Shown in pieces: positions 48,181 through 60,380 of a stretch of DNA of 64,000 nucleotides. Below the pieces are notes generated by a model. The model ran no database searches. It saw nothing but the letters and a program-made list of their open reading frames with translations, and had not been told where the DNA came from. The first letter of the stretch is position 1. Each line of letters begins with the position of its first letter. Origin of the DNA: Papaver somniferum (taxonomy: Eukaryota; Streptophyta; Magnoliopsida; Ranunculales; Papaveraceae); the NCBI RefSeq assembly GCF_003573695.1, contig NC_039359.1, forward strand, positions 74,662,783-74,726,782, read 5' to 3'. Position numbers and translations under genes: made by a program.

Positions 48181-49022
48181 AAAGGTCATTCCCGAAAGAA
48201 CAACAAAGGCGACCTTGCTTTTACAAGAAAAGGGATTTCTTTTGGATAAAACCAAATCACATGAAAACATGATTTTGTATCCAAAATATTCAATTGAATT
48301 ATTCACGAGAGAATGCATGATTAATCCAATCGAAATGCACAACTAAATTAACCACAAGAAAACCCATGATTAATTCAATTGGAATTACACAACTAAATTA
48401 ACCATAATAAAGTGATCAATTCAAATTGTCATGCTCGTCATAAGAGAACTTACGAAGCAACAACTAAACTGACCACAAGAGAATGATCAATTCAATTGGT
48501 CATGCTCAAACATAAGAAAACTTATGGAGCAACATAGTATATGCACAATGATGTGGATCGGAGATCGACCAATACTGCGGAATAAACAAGGATTCATTCT
48601 ATTTTCCATCACTATTTGCACAATGACATACAATAGACGTAATCTTTGTAAACAAAAGTTTTATCCTTTCTTCCATCAAAACAATGAAATAAAAGGCTCT
48701 AACTTTTGTAACGTCAAAAGTTCATTCTATCTTCTATCAATACTTTCATAATGACATGATACAGATAACTTTTGAACAAGTATGGGACAGTCACAGGTTC
48801 ACGGACGTGAACAACATATCCCATAACAATTTGCAATATATAAAATCATAGAGATTAAAATTGCAAAGATCATCTTCCAAAAAACTTATAATTTAAATAA
48901 ATAAATCTAAAAACATTGAAGATGAAAATCGTTGGACATAGCTAGGTGTACTCGCAATAATGTCTATTCCAAACCCTAGTTATTCTTCTAAAAACATAAG
49001 AAATAAATTCTCAAAAGAAGAT

Positions 49023-49398
49023 TTACCAGACATTGAGACCTATGAAGAATTCTTTATCGTCCCCTAACTCCTTGTCGTCAACAACCATGCGAACATAAGG
49101 TTCATGGAGAAAGGAGTCAATTCCAACAAACCTTCTAGGTTGATGATGTCGAACTAGGGCCTTCTGAATTTCGAGAGTTCTCATAACAAAAGACTTTATT
49201 TGCTGAATCTCCTTCCTTGCTTCCTTCAACTCTTCAAGAACATCAGAAAACTTCTGATAATTTGAAGGAACAACTCTTGGCTTCCTCATATTCCTTCTTT
49301 TTCTTTTCAAAGTTGGAGGTAACAGAGATTTTCCTTTTCCTTCATGATTGATGGCTTAACAATCATATTAACATCCTTTCCATCAGAGCACATGATGC
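49023..49398 (-). pseudogene. Extra ORF between gag and 3' LTR
   Basis: A basic start (KRKRRNMRKPR) leads into a coiled-coil stretch (QKFSDVLEELKEARKEIQQI) and an acidic tail (VVDDKELGDDKEFF); 95 codons at 49310-49023. An upstream frame (MDTPSIMCSDGKDVNMIVKP, from about 49413) may join it by a frameshift near 49318. I do not recognise the family. Its place fits the additional ORF some Sireviruses carry after pol. Confidence 0.35.
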
Positions 49399-50035
49399 TT
49401 GGAGTATCCATAGGTGTATGGGTTTGTGAGAGGAAATCACAATTTAAACTCAACAGGCAGTCTCAAGATGAAAAAGAGTTTCAGAGAAGGAAAAAGGAAT
49501 GTAGGGTTAAGAAACCCTTTAACCACACAGGTTCACGCACACACAATTCACGACCCTAAAGAGAGTAGAATTGTCGAGAATAACCCTCTTTTATTGAATA
49601 CACAGGAAAGTCTCTTCCAATATCAGTTGAAAAAAAAAGAATTCCAAATTTGTAAACCAAGCAAAAAAAAAACTAAAAGGAAAAACTACTTTTCTTTTCT
49701 TAAAGCCTGAGGTGTGCACAATCTTGTCTCTTTTGATCAGGCACATGAGACAAGATGCCAAAAACAACACAATCAAGTTGTGATGCGGTGAACAACAATT
49801 TGTCCACCATAAACTTTTTGAAAGGAATTCATAGAACCCCGTCTATCAAATTGTTTAGACCATACTATTTTCTCTAGTGGTCTTGACCTATCTTTGGAAA
49901 CCAACTTATTTGTAGAGATAAATCTTACATACCTCCAGCGGTTTTTTGAACAAGTTTGAGCTTGTTTGCTAGGCGATTTACTCTTCTTTGAAGTCTCTTG
50001 ACATGTCTCATCTTGTGTCTGTACTTGAAACACTT

Positions 50036-50940
50036 TTAAAGTTCATGAACCTTGAGTGAACAATAAGAACATATCACTGGATAAGATGATTCATACGCCC
50101 GAGATGTGTAAGCTGCTAGGCACAGAGTGGAACCTGAAAAATCAGACATAGAGTTTCCAACAGAAAGGTTAATTTCTTCTTCCAGATTGGTTGAGTTTTC
50201 TTCTGGAAGGATATCAAGATTGATGTATGTATTGCTACAATTATCAAAATCAATATCTTCACAAAGAAGTGCAATACTTGATTTTTCGTCTTCATTGGAA
50301 TCATAGTGATCAGATATTTCATCAAGGATTGCAGCAAGACCTTTGCTTCCAGTGTATTTTCTACGGTTCGGCCACTCATTTGCAAAATGATTAAAACCTT
50401 TACACTTAAAGCACTTCGGCATATCCTCGTCATCAGCCTCGTCAGCATCCCTGTTTTTAGGAGGAATGCGATTGTGAGGTTTAACTGGCGACCTAGGTTT
50501 GTCTCTAGAAAACCGTTACTTCTCTTCAATAGAAGATTCCTAAACTGTCTTGTGATCATAGAGACTGATTTGTCAAGATCTTCATCTGATGAATCAGTAT
50601 CAGAAAGATCATCCTCAAAGACATAAATACTTTTACTTTTGTCAAGTAATTTAGTGGTCCTTTGTGCTTTGAAGGCAACATCCTTTCCAATTTTGGATGT
50701 ATGCTCATGATCAAAGATCTTTAGATTCCAAACCAACATATTTCTGGAGAGAGCACCAAGGTTATTTCCTTCAACGATGGCACGCTTCTTAGAATCGTCT
50801 CTAGATGGCATCGATCTGATAATTTTCATCACAATATCCTTTTCAGGAATAGTCTTATCCAATGCAAAAGATGCATTAACAATTTCAGACTCTCGAAAGA
50901 CATACTTTACTTCAAAATCTCATTGATTGATTTCGTACTT
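50036..50940 (-). pseudogene. Sirevirus-type copia gag fragment
   Basis: The gag capsid region (KDIVMKIIRSMPSRDDSKKR, then LGALSRNMLVWNLKIFDHEH and KIGKDVAFKAQ) is followed, in another frame, by a zinc knuckle CFKCKGFNHFANEW near 50411-50370, whose last cysteine is tryptophan. An acidic tail with SNEDEKSSIALLCEDIDFDN follows. A frameshift lies between 50450 and 50520. The N-terminus is missing beyond 50940. Confidence 0.75.
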
Positions 50941-53367
50941 GTTCATCTACAGTTTTTTTTTTCTATTCTTGACTTTGAAAGTTATTATATTGTCTCAGTT
51001 ATATGCAATTACTTTGCATTTCTGATCTTAATATAATCATGCTTGCAGAATTTAAATTTACTATTGTGAGTTCAAATTTAATGGTTTTTATGTATAACTT
51101 TGGCACTTATCGCATCTCTTTTTGATATGCTCGGCAGCTTCTTTCATAAATACTGCCACTATCCATATTTATACTTTGATATAAGCTCTACATTTGTTAC
51201 TAATCATATGTTATTCTTAGTTCCTCTAATTCGTTGTTCTTTTACCATACTAGGATATGCAGTAAACCGCATAAATGCAAGCATGACACTAAGTATATCA
51301 AGTCACTAAGAAAGTTCTTTTTCATATTGGCTCGTGTTGTAGTTGGAGAAGTTGAGTACTGGTTGATGTGTAATGAAGTTTGTCATACAATGAGAAAGAG
51401 ATTGTAAGTGTTCTAATGCATAGATGAAATGACTCATTAAGGAGATATATAACTAACATGTGGTAAGAATACACGCATATTTTTTTGACGAAATCGGTAA
51501 CTTACATTTCCAAAGAGTTTTTTTCCCCCTACCATGTCATATTTTATTCGACCAACAATTTAATTGATTACTCGTTTTTAGTTTTTATTTACTAAAAAAA
51601 AAAAAATTCTTAATTAGCACATAATTTATTTAAAAGCCAGGATCGAGTTTCTTCAGTTTTAGTTGAACAACCCTTGTTTACATATTTTGGATTCGATTTT
51701 CATGGACTTGGACTAATATTTTAGCCCCGTTAATCGATATCTATTTGAAATATAATTTGAGGTCTCAACGGATAAAGCAAGAATGATAGCTTAATCAACC
51801 AAATTTCATTAAGTGTTATGTTTTGAGTAATTTTTAAAAAATAATAATTGTCGACATAAATTTTGATTACGCAATTTGTTGCATCGTACTTTAAGGATCT
51901 AAAATCTAAGTTGGAAGTGGAATATTCTACCTCCCAAACTAAATCTTTTAGTTTACAGTTCTCGTTTGTCCGCGCGCATAAAAAAAGTGAACTGTTATAC
52001 TCATACCCTACATGTCAGCCACTTTCTATGATTTCTTCTGTTCATGTTTGGAACTTTTTCCTTTTTCTTTTCTTCAGTTTATTTTGATTTCCTTACTCTT
52101 TTTTATTTTGGTGAACCTATACAGATGTTTGAAGTGCTTAACGATGTGCTACACTAATTGAAAGATATCATCTGACTTTGAAGAATGGATTAAACTGCAA
52201 CTTCTTTGTGAAAATTGGAATCAGACTTTTTCCTCATTATTAAGAAGGAGCAGTTGATCGAACTAGCACAAGCAGGTCATGAAGGTGTTTCCCACCGTGA
52301 TTGAAAAAATTTATGTAAACACAAGTAAAATATATTTTTTAGCTAGATTAGCTAAATACACTAGGAATAATAAATTATTTTCTTTACTTTAGATTTTTTT
52401 TTTGAACACACGAAGGAATATGTCTTGAATTTTATTATAATATAATGTAAACTCTCCTCAATTTAGTTGTTAAGTCATAGTTATTAAGTGGGGTAAAAAA
52501 GGATGTTTAATTTTTATGCTTTTATAGAAAAGATATATAAGTATTTTGGTTTGGATGTTTGGTAAAATAGTTGTGGTTGTTTTTTTGTTCCATCAAATCT
52601 TACACAAATATAATCACTAAACCCATATACATATACATATATATATGAAAGGGGAGAAATGTTAAGATTTAGGTAAATGTGAATCTCATCAGATCTTACT
52701 GAAGATTTTGTTCGTAGATACTTGATCATTTATTAAGATTTTTTCCCTATTTTTTTTCGAAAAAATATCCTTTATATTAAACGAGATAATATGATTAATT
52801 AGAGTTATTTTTTTATATACCAATATTTTGAATAGGTAATGTGATAAATTTGTTCTTGATTTTTATATAAGAGTATTAAAGTTTACCATGAGGTTCCATG
52901 GCAAACAATTTATATATAAAAATATGTTGTTGTCTTAGAAGTATCCACATGCAAATTAAAAACAAAATTCATATCACGAGACTTTTTAACACATGATACA
53001 CATTTCGATTTGTTGTTTTTGTAATCAGTTACATTATTAATCTAAGAAAACAAAACTACTTATAAGCCCTTCTTGCGAGGTAAACAATTATTTCCTCCAA
53101 ATTAGTTTCCCTCTAGTTTTACCTCTCACTGGGAATTATGTTTGAGCTTGTTCTAGAGATTTAGATATATGATTCATATGATTAGGTCAAACATCTTGTG
53201 TTTCCTTCGTTTAAAGTCTTCTTTGGTTTTAAAAAGCTTTTTGTAGTATCGCTGGTGGGAAACTAGTATTGTCTTTAGTTTTTCGATTGATTATATACAA
53301 TAAATTCCAATCTCTGTCTATAGTTATTAACTTACTGCAGATATAATTGAATATTGTGTAAAAGATT
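50941..53367. other. AT-rich region, no gene recognised
   Basis: No coding frame with family resemblance on either strand. Short TA runs occur (for example 52628-52648). It may include decayed retroelement sequence. Confidence 0.45.
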
Positions 53368-53780
53368 ATACCTGTCTTATACGAGCCTTCTTGTTTCTGT
53401 TGTCGTTGGCCGCCTGTCCCACCAGCATGTTCACCTAATTTATATACCTGGTTTATATAGAAGAAAATAAATATTAAATTAATAATTTATATACCTGGGT
53501 TGGATGATCTTTTGCGAACATGTTCTTTGAACTTCCCATAGTTAGTATCTCTTGTAACACAGAAACAACAGTTCTTGTTATTGGACTCCCAATAAATCTT
53601 CCCAAGGGATTTTGGATTATCTGAGTTGATAAACAAAAACCCTAATTAATTATGTTGATTTAGAGAGACAGAGAGAGAATTACCAAATAATTCAAGTATC
53701 AAACGAGACAACAAAACTTTCCTTGCTGATGATTATTCCTTCTTGTCTATTTTGAGCTTCCATTGTTGATCGATTTGGCT
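53368..53780 (-). other. Possible short spliced gene or gene fragment
   Basis: On the minus strand, 53622-53508 and 53437-53368 are open in one shared frame and bounded by good splice signals (acceptor AACTCAG, donor CAG|GTATAT, acceptor TTAG|GTG, donor CAG|GTATAA). They would encode LGRFIGSPITRTVVSVLQEI ... FAKDHPTQ and then VNMLVGQAANDNRNKKARIR. An ATG at about 53763 starts a leader-like exon (MEAQNRQEGIII) that stops after 23 codons. I do not recognise the product. Confidence 0.25.
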
Positions 53781-55211
53781 TCTACAACGTTCTTAAGCTT
53801 GTTTCTAGAAAGGGACCGAATGATTCAGTGAGGGAAACGATTTGGTGACTCCCTGGTCATTTAGGTGAAAGATCTTCGTTAATACCAAATATGTCCTAAC
53901 TAAATTTCCATGGCTTGCATACTCGAGGTAAATCAAATCTCTTGAAAAAATTTACTGTTTTTGCCGGTGTACGTATGTATAATATAACCCTTAGTGTTAT
54001 TTGATGTGACAGGAAATTATCGTTCAACGTTGAAATGACGTGAATGTTCAACCCGATTGAAGGAAATTGACATATAAAGTCTAACCTCAATAAATGAATA
54101 CCTTTGGGACATAATTTTTTTTTTCGTTTAACGAGTTTATTTTTTTATCGATTAATGAACATATTATTCATTTTTCAGCAAATGAATATTTATTTATTTA
54201 AAGAGTAATTTATAACTTTTACATATATAATTTTAATGTTTGCGAACCAGAAGTTGGTCAACTAGACGAAAATATTCAAGAATTAAGTGATGTAATTTCT
54301 AACTTGCGATGTCGAACACTTTTAGAACTATCTTAAAGAGAATAATGCAGTTAAAAAGTCGCATATGAACAAAGAAATTATCGAGTCATTAATAAATGAT
54401 GAGAATGATCTAGAACCGGATGATACAAGCACCATACCAATGTGCCATCAAAAGAGGTGTTTCAAGCAGTAATCACCGTACTTGCTACAATACGAGAAAA
54501 ATATTTTAGAAGTTGCGCATGCATTATAATAAAAATAAGGATGCGATGCATTTTAGTTAAGGTGGAAGGAAAAAACAATCAATTTTAGATGCATTTTTTG
54601 AGGATAAATGACTTCTTATACGAATATTGTCGATTGAATGAAGTATTTTCATTTATTGATATAGATTTTGTGTATGAAATTTGGTGGTTATTCATTTATA
54701 TTGTCATAGGGCCTTTAAGGACTCAAATTTTTCCATCCATTAATGCAATTAGTGAGGTTATTTATTTAGTCCCTTTTCCCAAGTCGAGCCCTAAAAATAT
54801 TATTCATTTGGCGAGGTTATTTAATGGTTAGACTGTATCAAATACATGTCACCTGATATATTGAGTCTCAATAAGAAATATGTCAAAACATATGATTGTC
54901 AACCTGAACTAAACATGGAAATCATGAACAAAAGATTCAACAACACCATCTCTGGTTCAAAAAAAAAAAAGAATGACGACATGTTTTCAAACGTTCTTTA
55001 GGCGTGGCAGGGGGATTGGAGGCGATTTTCTAGGGAATCATTTTCTTGCGTTTCTCCATGGGTGGAAGCCATTTTTTTTCCTTCCTTCATGTTCAAAATA
55101 CCAATCAGAGTGAATCAGCATTTTTAAATCTGCGATTGATCATGAATTAGACCTTATATTAGAGGATTTTTCGAGTTTATCACCTCCTCATTATTTTTTG
55201 GGAATTAATGG
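53781..55211. other. AT-rich region, no gene recognised
   Basis: A weakly coding stretch at 54240-54520 (PEVGQLDENIQELSDVISNL, then VFQAVITVLATIREKYFRS after several stops) might be an old transposase remnant, but I cannot assign it. The rest shows nothing. Confidence 0.35.
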
Positions 55212-55630
55212 TGTTAGAGCATAGATAGATTGAACTCACTAAGCATTGGTATGTCAAGTTTGGTTGTCATATTTTAGTATCAAAACTCATCTAGAGTCGC
55301 TTGATTAATTACTAGAGTCAACTTCGTTTAGGTTAGACTAAAAAGTCTAGGAATGTTGAGACTTACAAGTATTACTCTGAAGACCTGGAGAATGTGAAGA
55401 AGTAACGACTGCAACGAAGACATCATTCTTCCACTTGAGGTTAGTACTATTGACTTGATCTTGTTTCCATTCCTAACGTATCTTTCAAGTCGCTTTATAT
55501 TGAACATATAACATGTGAAACTATATTTATGAAAATCTAGTAATTAGACTTGGTCATAACATTCTGATCAAATTATCAAGGAATTATATTTAATTACAAA
55601 GTATAACGCTTATCTTTTGAACTTCGTAAA
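55212..55630 (+). repeat. Sirevirus-type LTR start, plus orientation
   Basis: Starts TGTTAGAGCA and follows the same order of words as the minus-strand start of the LTR ending at 47508 (GAACTC, GCAT, ATCAAAACT). It then runs into oppositely oriented LTR sequence at about 55630. Confidence 0.5.
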
Positions 55631-55639
55631 TACGACATC

Positions 55640-57110
55640 CTTTATATCTCTTGAACCTTGTAAGGGTCTAAGCAATTGATTCCCTTAGCTAACATCCTTT
55701 ACATCCTAAGAGTTGCTTCAACCTAAGCGGAGACTTTTGATACCAATCTTCCACTAACATATTAGCCTATTTGATTTTCATTTAGATCGTTTAAATCTAG
55801 GCTTGGAAATCTTTTTCCAATAGACAAGGCTAGCAAACCTCATGAATACTGGATTACTAACCACCTCTCAAGAACAATATTAACCGATCAAAGATGAAAT
55901 TTTTTAGATATGTACCTTGAGGAGTCATAAATTCTAAGATGAAGAGAACTTTGCGATTTATACTTATCTCTTTCCTGTTCGGAGATTGACGAAAAACTCG
56001 ACGATGAATAAGAACAAGATCAGGGTCGGACCTAGCTTCGTGGATCCCTAATTGAAGTATTTAAGTCGTAAGCCTAATTATGTTTCTCAAAGGAACCCAA
56101 TGTTAATAGAGGAAGACTCTAGAAAACAACTAGGACACAAAAGTGTCGGGGATTGAAATCCCCGATTGTTTGAGTCTATTTCTATTTATAGACTTTCAAA
56201 ACCATAGGTAGCTTTGAATTCAAGCTAAGATAACTTGATATCCAAGCAAACACTTTCTCAATTTAAATGAAATTCTTATTAGGAATTCATGTAAGCATGT
56301 GAGAAGTGCGTCTTGAAATTATATAGCAGAATATACACTATGGTCCAGGATATTGGAACCGCGTACAATGATAGTTCGTGACCAATATGTCATATGCAAG
56401 TATAAGCATAATCGTGTTCGTCAACACTCAATACTTAAACCATGATTCACAAACACAAAGTGATTTAGAGATTAAATTTGTCTTAGAAGTATTTATGAGA
56501 ATTATAGCAATGCCAAATGTATTTGTGAAAATAGTTTATGAGCATCTGCTTTGTTCGTACTCGGTAGATATGTGTAAGGGTACGTATACCTGTAGACCAG
56601 TCCGTGAACTCAGGCTATTGGGGTACGTGTATTGGGTATGCATACCTTTATACATTGACGAATTCAGGCTCTTGGGGTACGCGTATTGGGTATTGTACCT
56701 CCCCGCTTTACATGAACTCAGAATCTTAATGTACTCGTACTGGGTATGCGTACCTACCTTGTTCCGGAACTCAATTGACTAGGGTATGTATACCTACCAT
56801 GCGTCCAGAATCTCGGTAGTTCTGAAAACTCTCTTTCAATGATTTGAAACGTTCCCAATAGCCATATATATATGAAATATCATTGCCTAGGAAATTTCCA
56901 AATGATCAACTCGAAACAAAAATAGTTCTTAAACAATAGATTGTTCTTAATTAAGATGTTTAAGGACCTATGAACATCCATTGCTTGCATCATATTTCGA
57001 GAGTTTTAATATAAAAAAATTGACTCAAAATTTCTTATTTGCAATAATAAATCTACTAAAATCATACGACATAATCTGATAAAGATAGAATGGTAATGCC
57101 GTGAAAAAAT
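55640..57110 (-). repeat. Sirevirus-type LTR fragment, minus orientation
   Basis: Similar to the reverse of 43860-44985. A minus-strand TATA box CTATAAATAG is near 56194-56185. Palindrome-like words built on GGTACGTGTA/GTATGCATACC recur at 56575-56800. Confidence 0.6.
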
Positions 57111-57120
57111 AGGATGGTTT

Positions 57121-57847
57121 AGTCTTTGAAAAGCGGGGGTCTAACAACCACACCCAACAATTCGATTAGCAATATGTATGGACAAACTCCAATATACTTT
57201 TTATGAGAATCAACTAGACAATTAGACTCAATCAATAAAAAGATATATAAAAGAGTTTATATCTCAATCTCTCGATTTAATCTTACTCAAGCAAACTGCG
57301 AGTCTCGATTAAAGAGAGATAAACTTGGACGGTACCAAAGACCAATATATAAGGATCAATCAATATCAATCAACAACTGTTAGGTCGGACTCTCCAATTG
57401 ATTGATCTAAATTCACAACCTGTATTATTTCAATTATATAACAAATATAATGCGGAAAAGAAATAACACAGACACCAGAAATTTTGTTAACGAGGAAACC
57501 GCAAATGCATAGTCCAAATTGAATACACACTGTATTAAGCCGCTACAGACACTAGCCTACTCCAAGCTAACTTCGGATTGGACTGTAGTTAAACCCAAAT
57601 CAATCTCCCACTGATCCAAGGTACAGTTGCACCCCTACGCCTCTGATCCCAGCATGATACTACGCACTTGATTCCCTTAGCTTATCTCACCCACAACTAA
57701 GAGTTGCTACGACCCAAAATCGCAAGTTTGACAATAAAAAAATCTGTCTCACACAGACAAGTCTATCAAAGGATCAATCTGTCTCCCACAGAAAAACCCA
57801 TAAGTTTTTGTTTCGTCTTTTGATATAAAATCAAGATGAACAGAAAC
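57121..57847 (-). repeat. Sirevirus-type LTR fragment cut by the Tat-like element
   Basis: Matches 44990-45720 in the same orientation (for example AACAACCACACCCAACAATT and AATGCGGAAAAG). The match ends exactly where the next element's LTR begins at 57848, so that element inserted into it. Confidence 0.7.
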
Positions 57848-58078
57848 TGGCAGGCCTCGAAAGGGTATAGAAATTATCCCCGGCCAAAAACTTGGTGGGC
57901 CCGGAGATATGTATAAAATTAAGCGCAATAAAACGGGGGCCTACAGTAATACCGCAAGTGCACGGTCGTCAGTTGTAGCTCGTGCAAGTACGGGTCGATC
58001 CACAGAGATCGGGTGTGTTTTGGAAGTGTTTTAGCTAATTGGGTTCCTAAATTGTTGTTGGGTTTTGAAGCCTTTTGG

Positions 58079-58365
58079 CTTAAATTGGGCTTTGAGTGCT
58101 AATGGGTTTGTTCACAATAAAAGGAACTGAGCATGGGCTCAGTTTGGTCTTTGAAGTGCAAATGGGCTTAGGCCTTAAACTTAGGCTTTTGATTAAGCCT
58201 GAATTGGATTGGGCCTTAATGAATTTGGGCTTTGGTCTTAAACAACTGGGCTTTGGTTAAGCCCACAGTTGACTGAATTGGGCTTCAGTTTGAATTGAGC
58301 TTTGGACTTGATAGTGGACCAGATTGGGCTCAGCTGGCTTTGGCAGTGAACTGAGCTTTGGGCTC
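58079..58365. repeat. Cluster of ten TGGGCY words
   Basis: TGGGCT or TGGGCC occurs ten times in under 300 bp (nine on the plus strand, one on the minus). This is the site II core bound by TCP factors in plant promoters. The matching stretch recurs at 62843-63090 in the other LTR. Confidence 0.75.
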
Positions 58366-58700
58366 AGCAGCAGCAGGCAGGAAAAAGAAGGCAGCAGCTT
58401 GGCAGCAGCAACAGAAGTGTTGCAGGGCAAGTGCAAGAGAAACAGCAACTGCAGAGCAAAAGCAACAGCAGCTGCAGAGGGAGGCATAGAAGGCAATGCA
58501 GCAGCTGTACACAGGGCCAAGAAAAGAAAGCAGTATTGCAGCACAAGACAATGCAAGTAGCAGCAAGAACAGCAAGACAGAGGCAAATGCACAGCAAGGC
58601 CAAGGAAACAACAGCAGTAGGGGAAGCAACAAGAAAACAAGTAGTGGGTAACTAACAGGGCAGCAACAGGGAAGACACAACAGCAACAGAAAACAACACA
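58356..58700. repeat. GCA/CAG-rich low-complexity stretch
   Basis: Runs of CAGCAG and AGCAAC leave frames open on both strands, giving A, Q, K-rich or L, C-rich hypothetical peptides. Their presence on both strands and in both LTRs argues for composition, not genes. Confidence 0.75.
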
Positions 58701-60360
58701 AGATGAACCAAGGCCTAAGCCAAGGGCAGGGGTGATAAAGAAACTGAAATGAAGCAAGGCTAGGCAGAATACAGGCAAACTGGAGGTATACTAAAAGAAT
58801 GGAAGAGAACTAGCTTGCTATAAGCACTAGTTTCTCCCAATGCACAATCAACACTACAACCTAAGCATACACAAGAATGGCAAGAAAATCAGCTTGCTTT
58901 AAGCACTGATTTCTTGCCATTGCACAATCAGCACATTGCTTCACAGATACCTAGCCTAGCATTCCATCAATTGACAGTGAATTTAAACATGACAGTGAAT
59001 TGATACTAACAGTGAACAATAACAGTGAGTAGAATTAACAGTGAACATCAAGCATTAACAGTGCATGAGACCAAGTATTAACAGGAACATTAACACAACT
59101 AACATGAACATAACTGAAACTAACAATAAACAATTAACAATGAACATGACTGAATTTTAACTGAAACATGGATATGAAAATTAGCAGCAAATTGAACTGA
59201 AAAAGTGAACTGAAAATTAACAAAACATTTAACAGAACTTTGAGAGTTCTGGATGTTGGCTACTCCAAACATAGTTTTTACACACATCCCTCACCACATA
59301 TTTATACCCAATTACATCATTAGGGCTTTCCCCCAATTTTCCCCCAAAATCAGTGAAATTAGGTTTTGCAAATTACCTAATTTTATGGCACAATTCCTCC
59401 CATGTGCGACGACCCATTCTTCCTCTGACTCCCCTCATGCTATCCACGCCTCCAATTGCTTCATCTATCAATCTAATTCACCAAATCCAATCCTAACAGT
59501 GAAGAGGATGGTGGAGTTGTTGAAATAGCTTAATAGGTGATAGGGGTGATGATAGTAGTGATGGGTTGCGGTTGTTGTGGAGAGTTGGTGGTTTGGTGGC
59601 TGTTGCAGGAGGGGTGGTGACGACAGGGAAGAAGGTGGTGGTGATGGTGCGGCAGGGTATGGCTCTGCAGAGGGGGTGAGGTCGATGGAGAGGAAGGAGG
59701 AGATGTTTGGTTGAGGTTAAATGGTTCGGTTGCTAGGGTGTTATGCGAGATATCAAGGTTCGATGTCCAGCGAAGGTAAGCCGCTGGATGCGAAGATGGT
59801 TGGTAGATCTAACGGTAAGATAAGAGATGAATCGATGCAACCGTTGGATTTTGAAACACAACGAAGTCAACGGTTTCAGATGATGTTAGGTACTGTAGTG
59901 TTAAGCGGAAGTATCAAACTTTGATGAACAGCAAGGGAGCGACCGTTGGATTCAACTACCATCTAATCTGAAGGCTTGGAATTTCAGCGCTGTGGTGCTT
60001 GGCAGAGACTTCAGATTTTGATGCTCTATGAAGGAGCGACCGTCGGATGCTTCTGAGAAATGATCTGATGGCTGAGAACGGAGGCGCTTTTGTGTGTAGA
60101 AAATGAGGTTGTGCGCACCATTCTTCGCGGTTTCCTTGCGTAATTTCTCCCGGCTTTTCACTACTTTTCTGCTCTTTTCGCTCCGCGACTCATCCGAACT
60201 TTATTTATTACCTAAAAATGCAGAATTAATTAATAAAAATATTTATTCTTGAAAACAATGAAAATACAGAATATGGGATAAAATGTAGAATTAATGCACA
60301 AAAGATGAGTTAAAATGCCAACAAAAAGGGATAAATATATACAATATTTAGCACTCATCA

Positions 60361-60380
60361 AATACCCCCAAACCTGAATT
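60361..60380 (-). other. Polypurine tract of the Tat-like element
   Basis: The minus strand reads GGTTTGGGGGTATT immediately before the 3' LTR. A second copy of the same motif with similar flanks (TGTCCTCAA nearby) lies at about 61578-61590, well inside the element. Confidence 0.75.

Larger units (their letters stand above)
47509..50940 (-). mobile_element. Sirevirus-type copia interior, pol deleted
   Basis: The minus-strand interior between a truncated gag (from about 50940) and the 3' LTR at 47508. There is no protease, integrase or reverse transcriptase similarity between gag (ending near 49770) and the extra frame at 49398-49023, so pol has been lost. Near the LTR there are at least five polypurine tracts in 650 bp. 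No 5' LTR is seen to the right. The element is defective. Confidence 0.65.
57848..60360 (-). repeat. 3' LTR of Tat-like element (complete)
   Basis: 2513 bp, TGATGAGTGC...GGCCTGCCA on the minus strand. It contains ten TGGGCC/T words at 58079-58365, a GCA-rich stretch at 58356-58700, an AACAGTGA-rich stretch at 58970-59200, and an insertion near 57863-57915 with a primer-site-like remnant that the other LTR lacks. Confidence 0.82.

Noticed and set aside
58257..58778. Leucine/cysteine-rich minus-strand frames (and similar at 62979-63430)
   Set aside because: They arise from GCA/CAG-rich LTR sequence, are open in several frames at once and differ between the two LTR copies by frameshifts.
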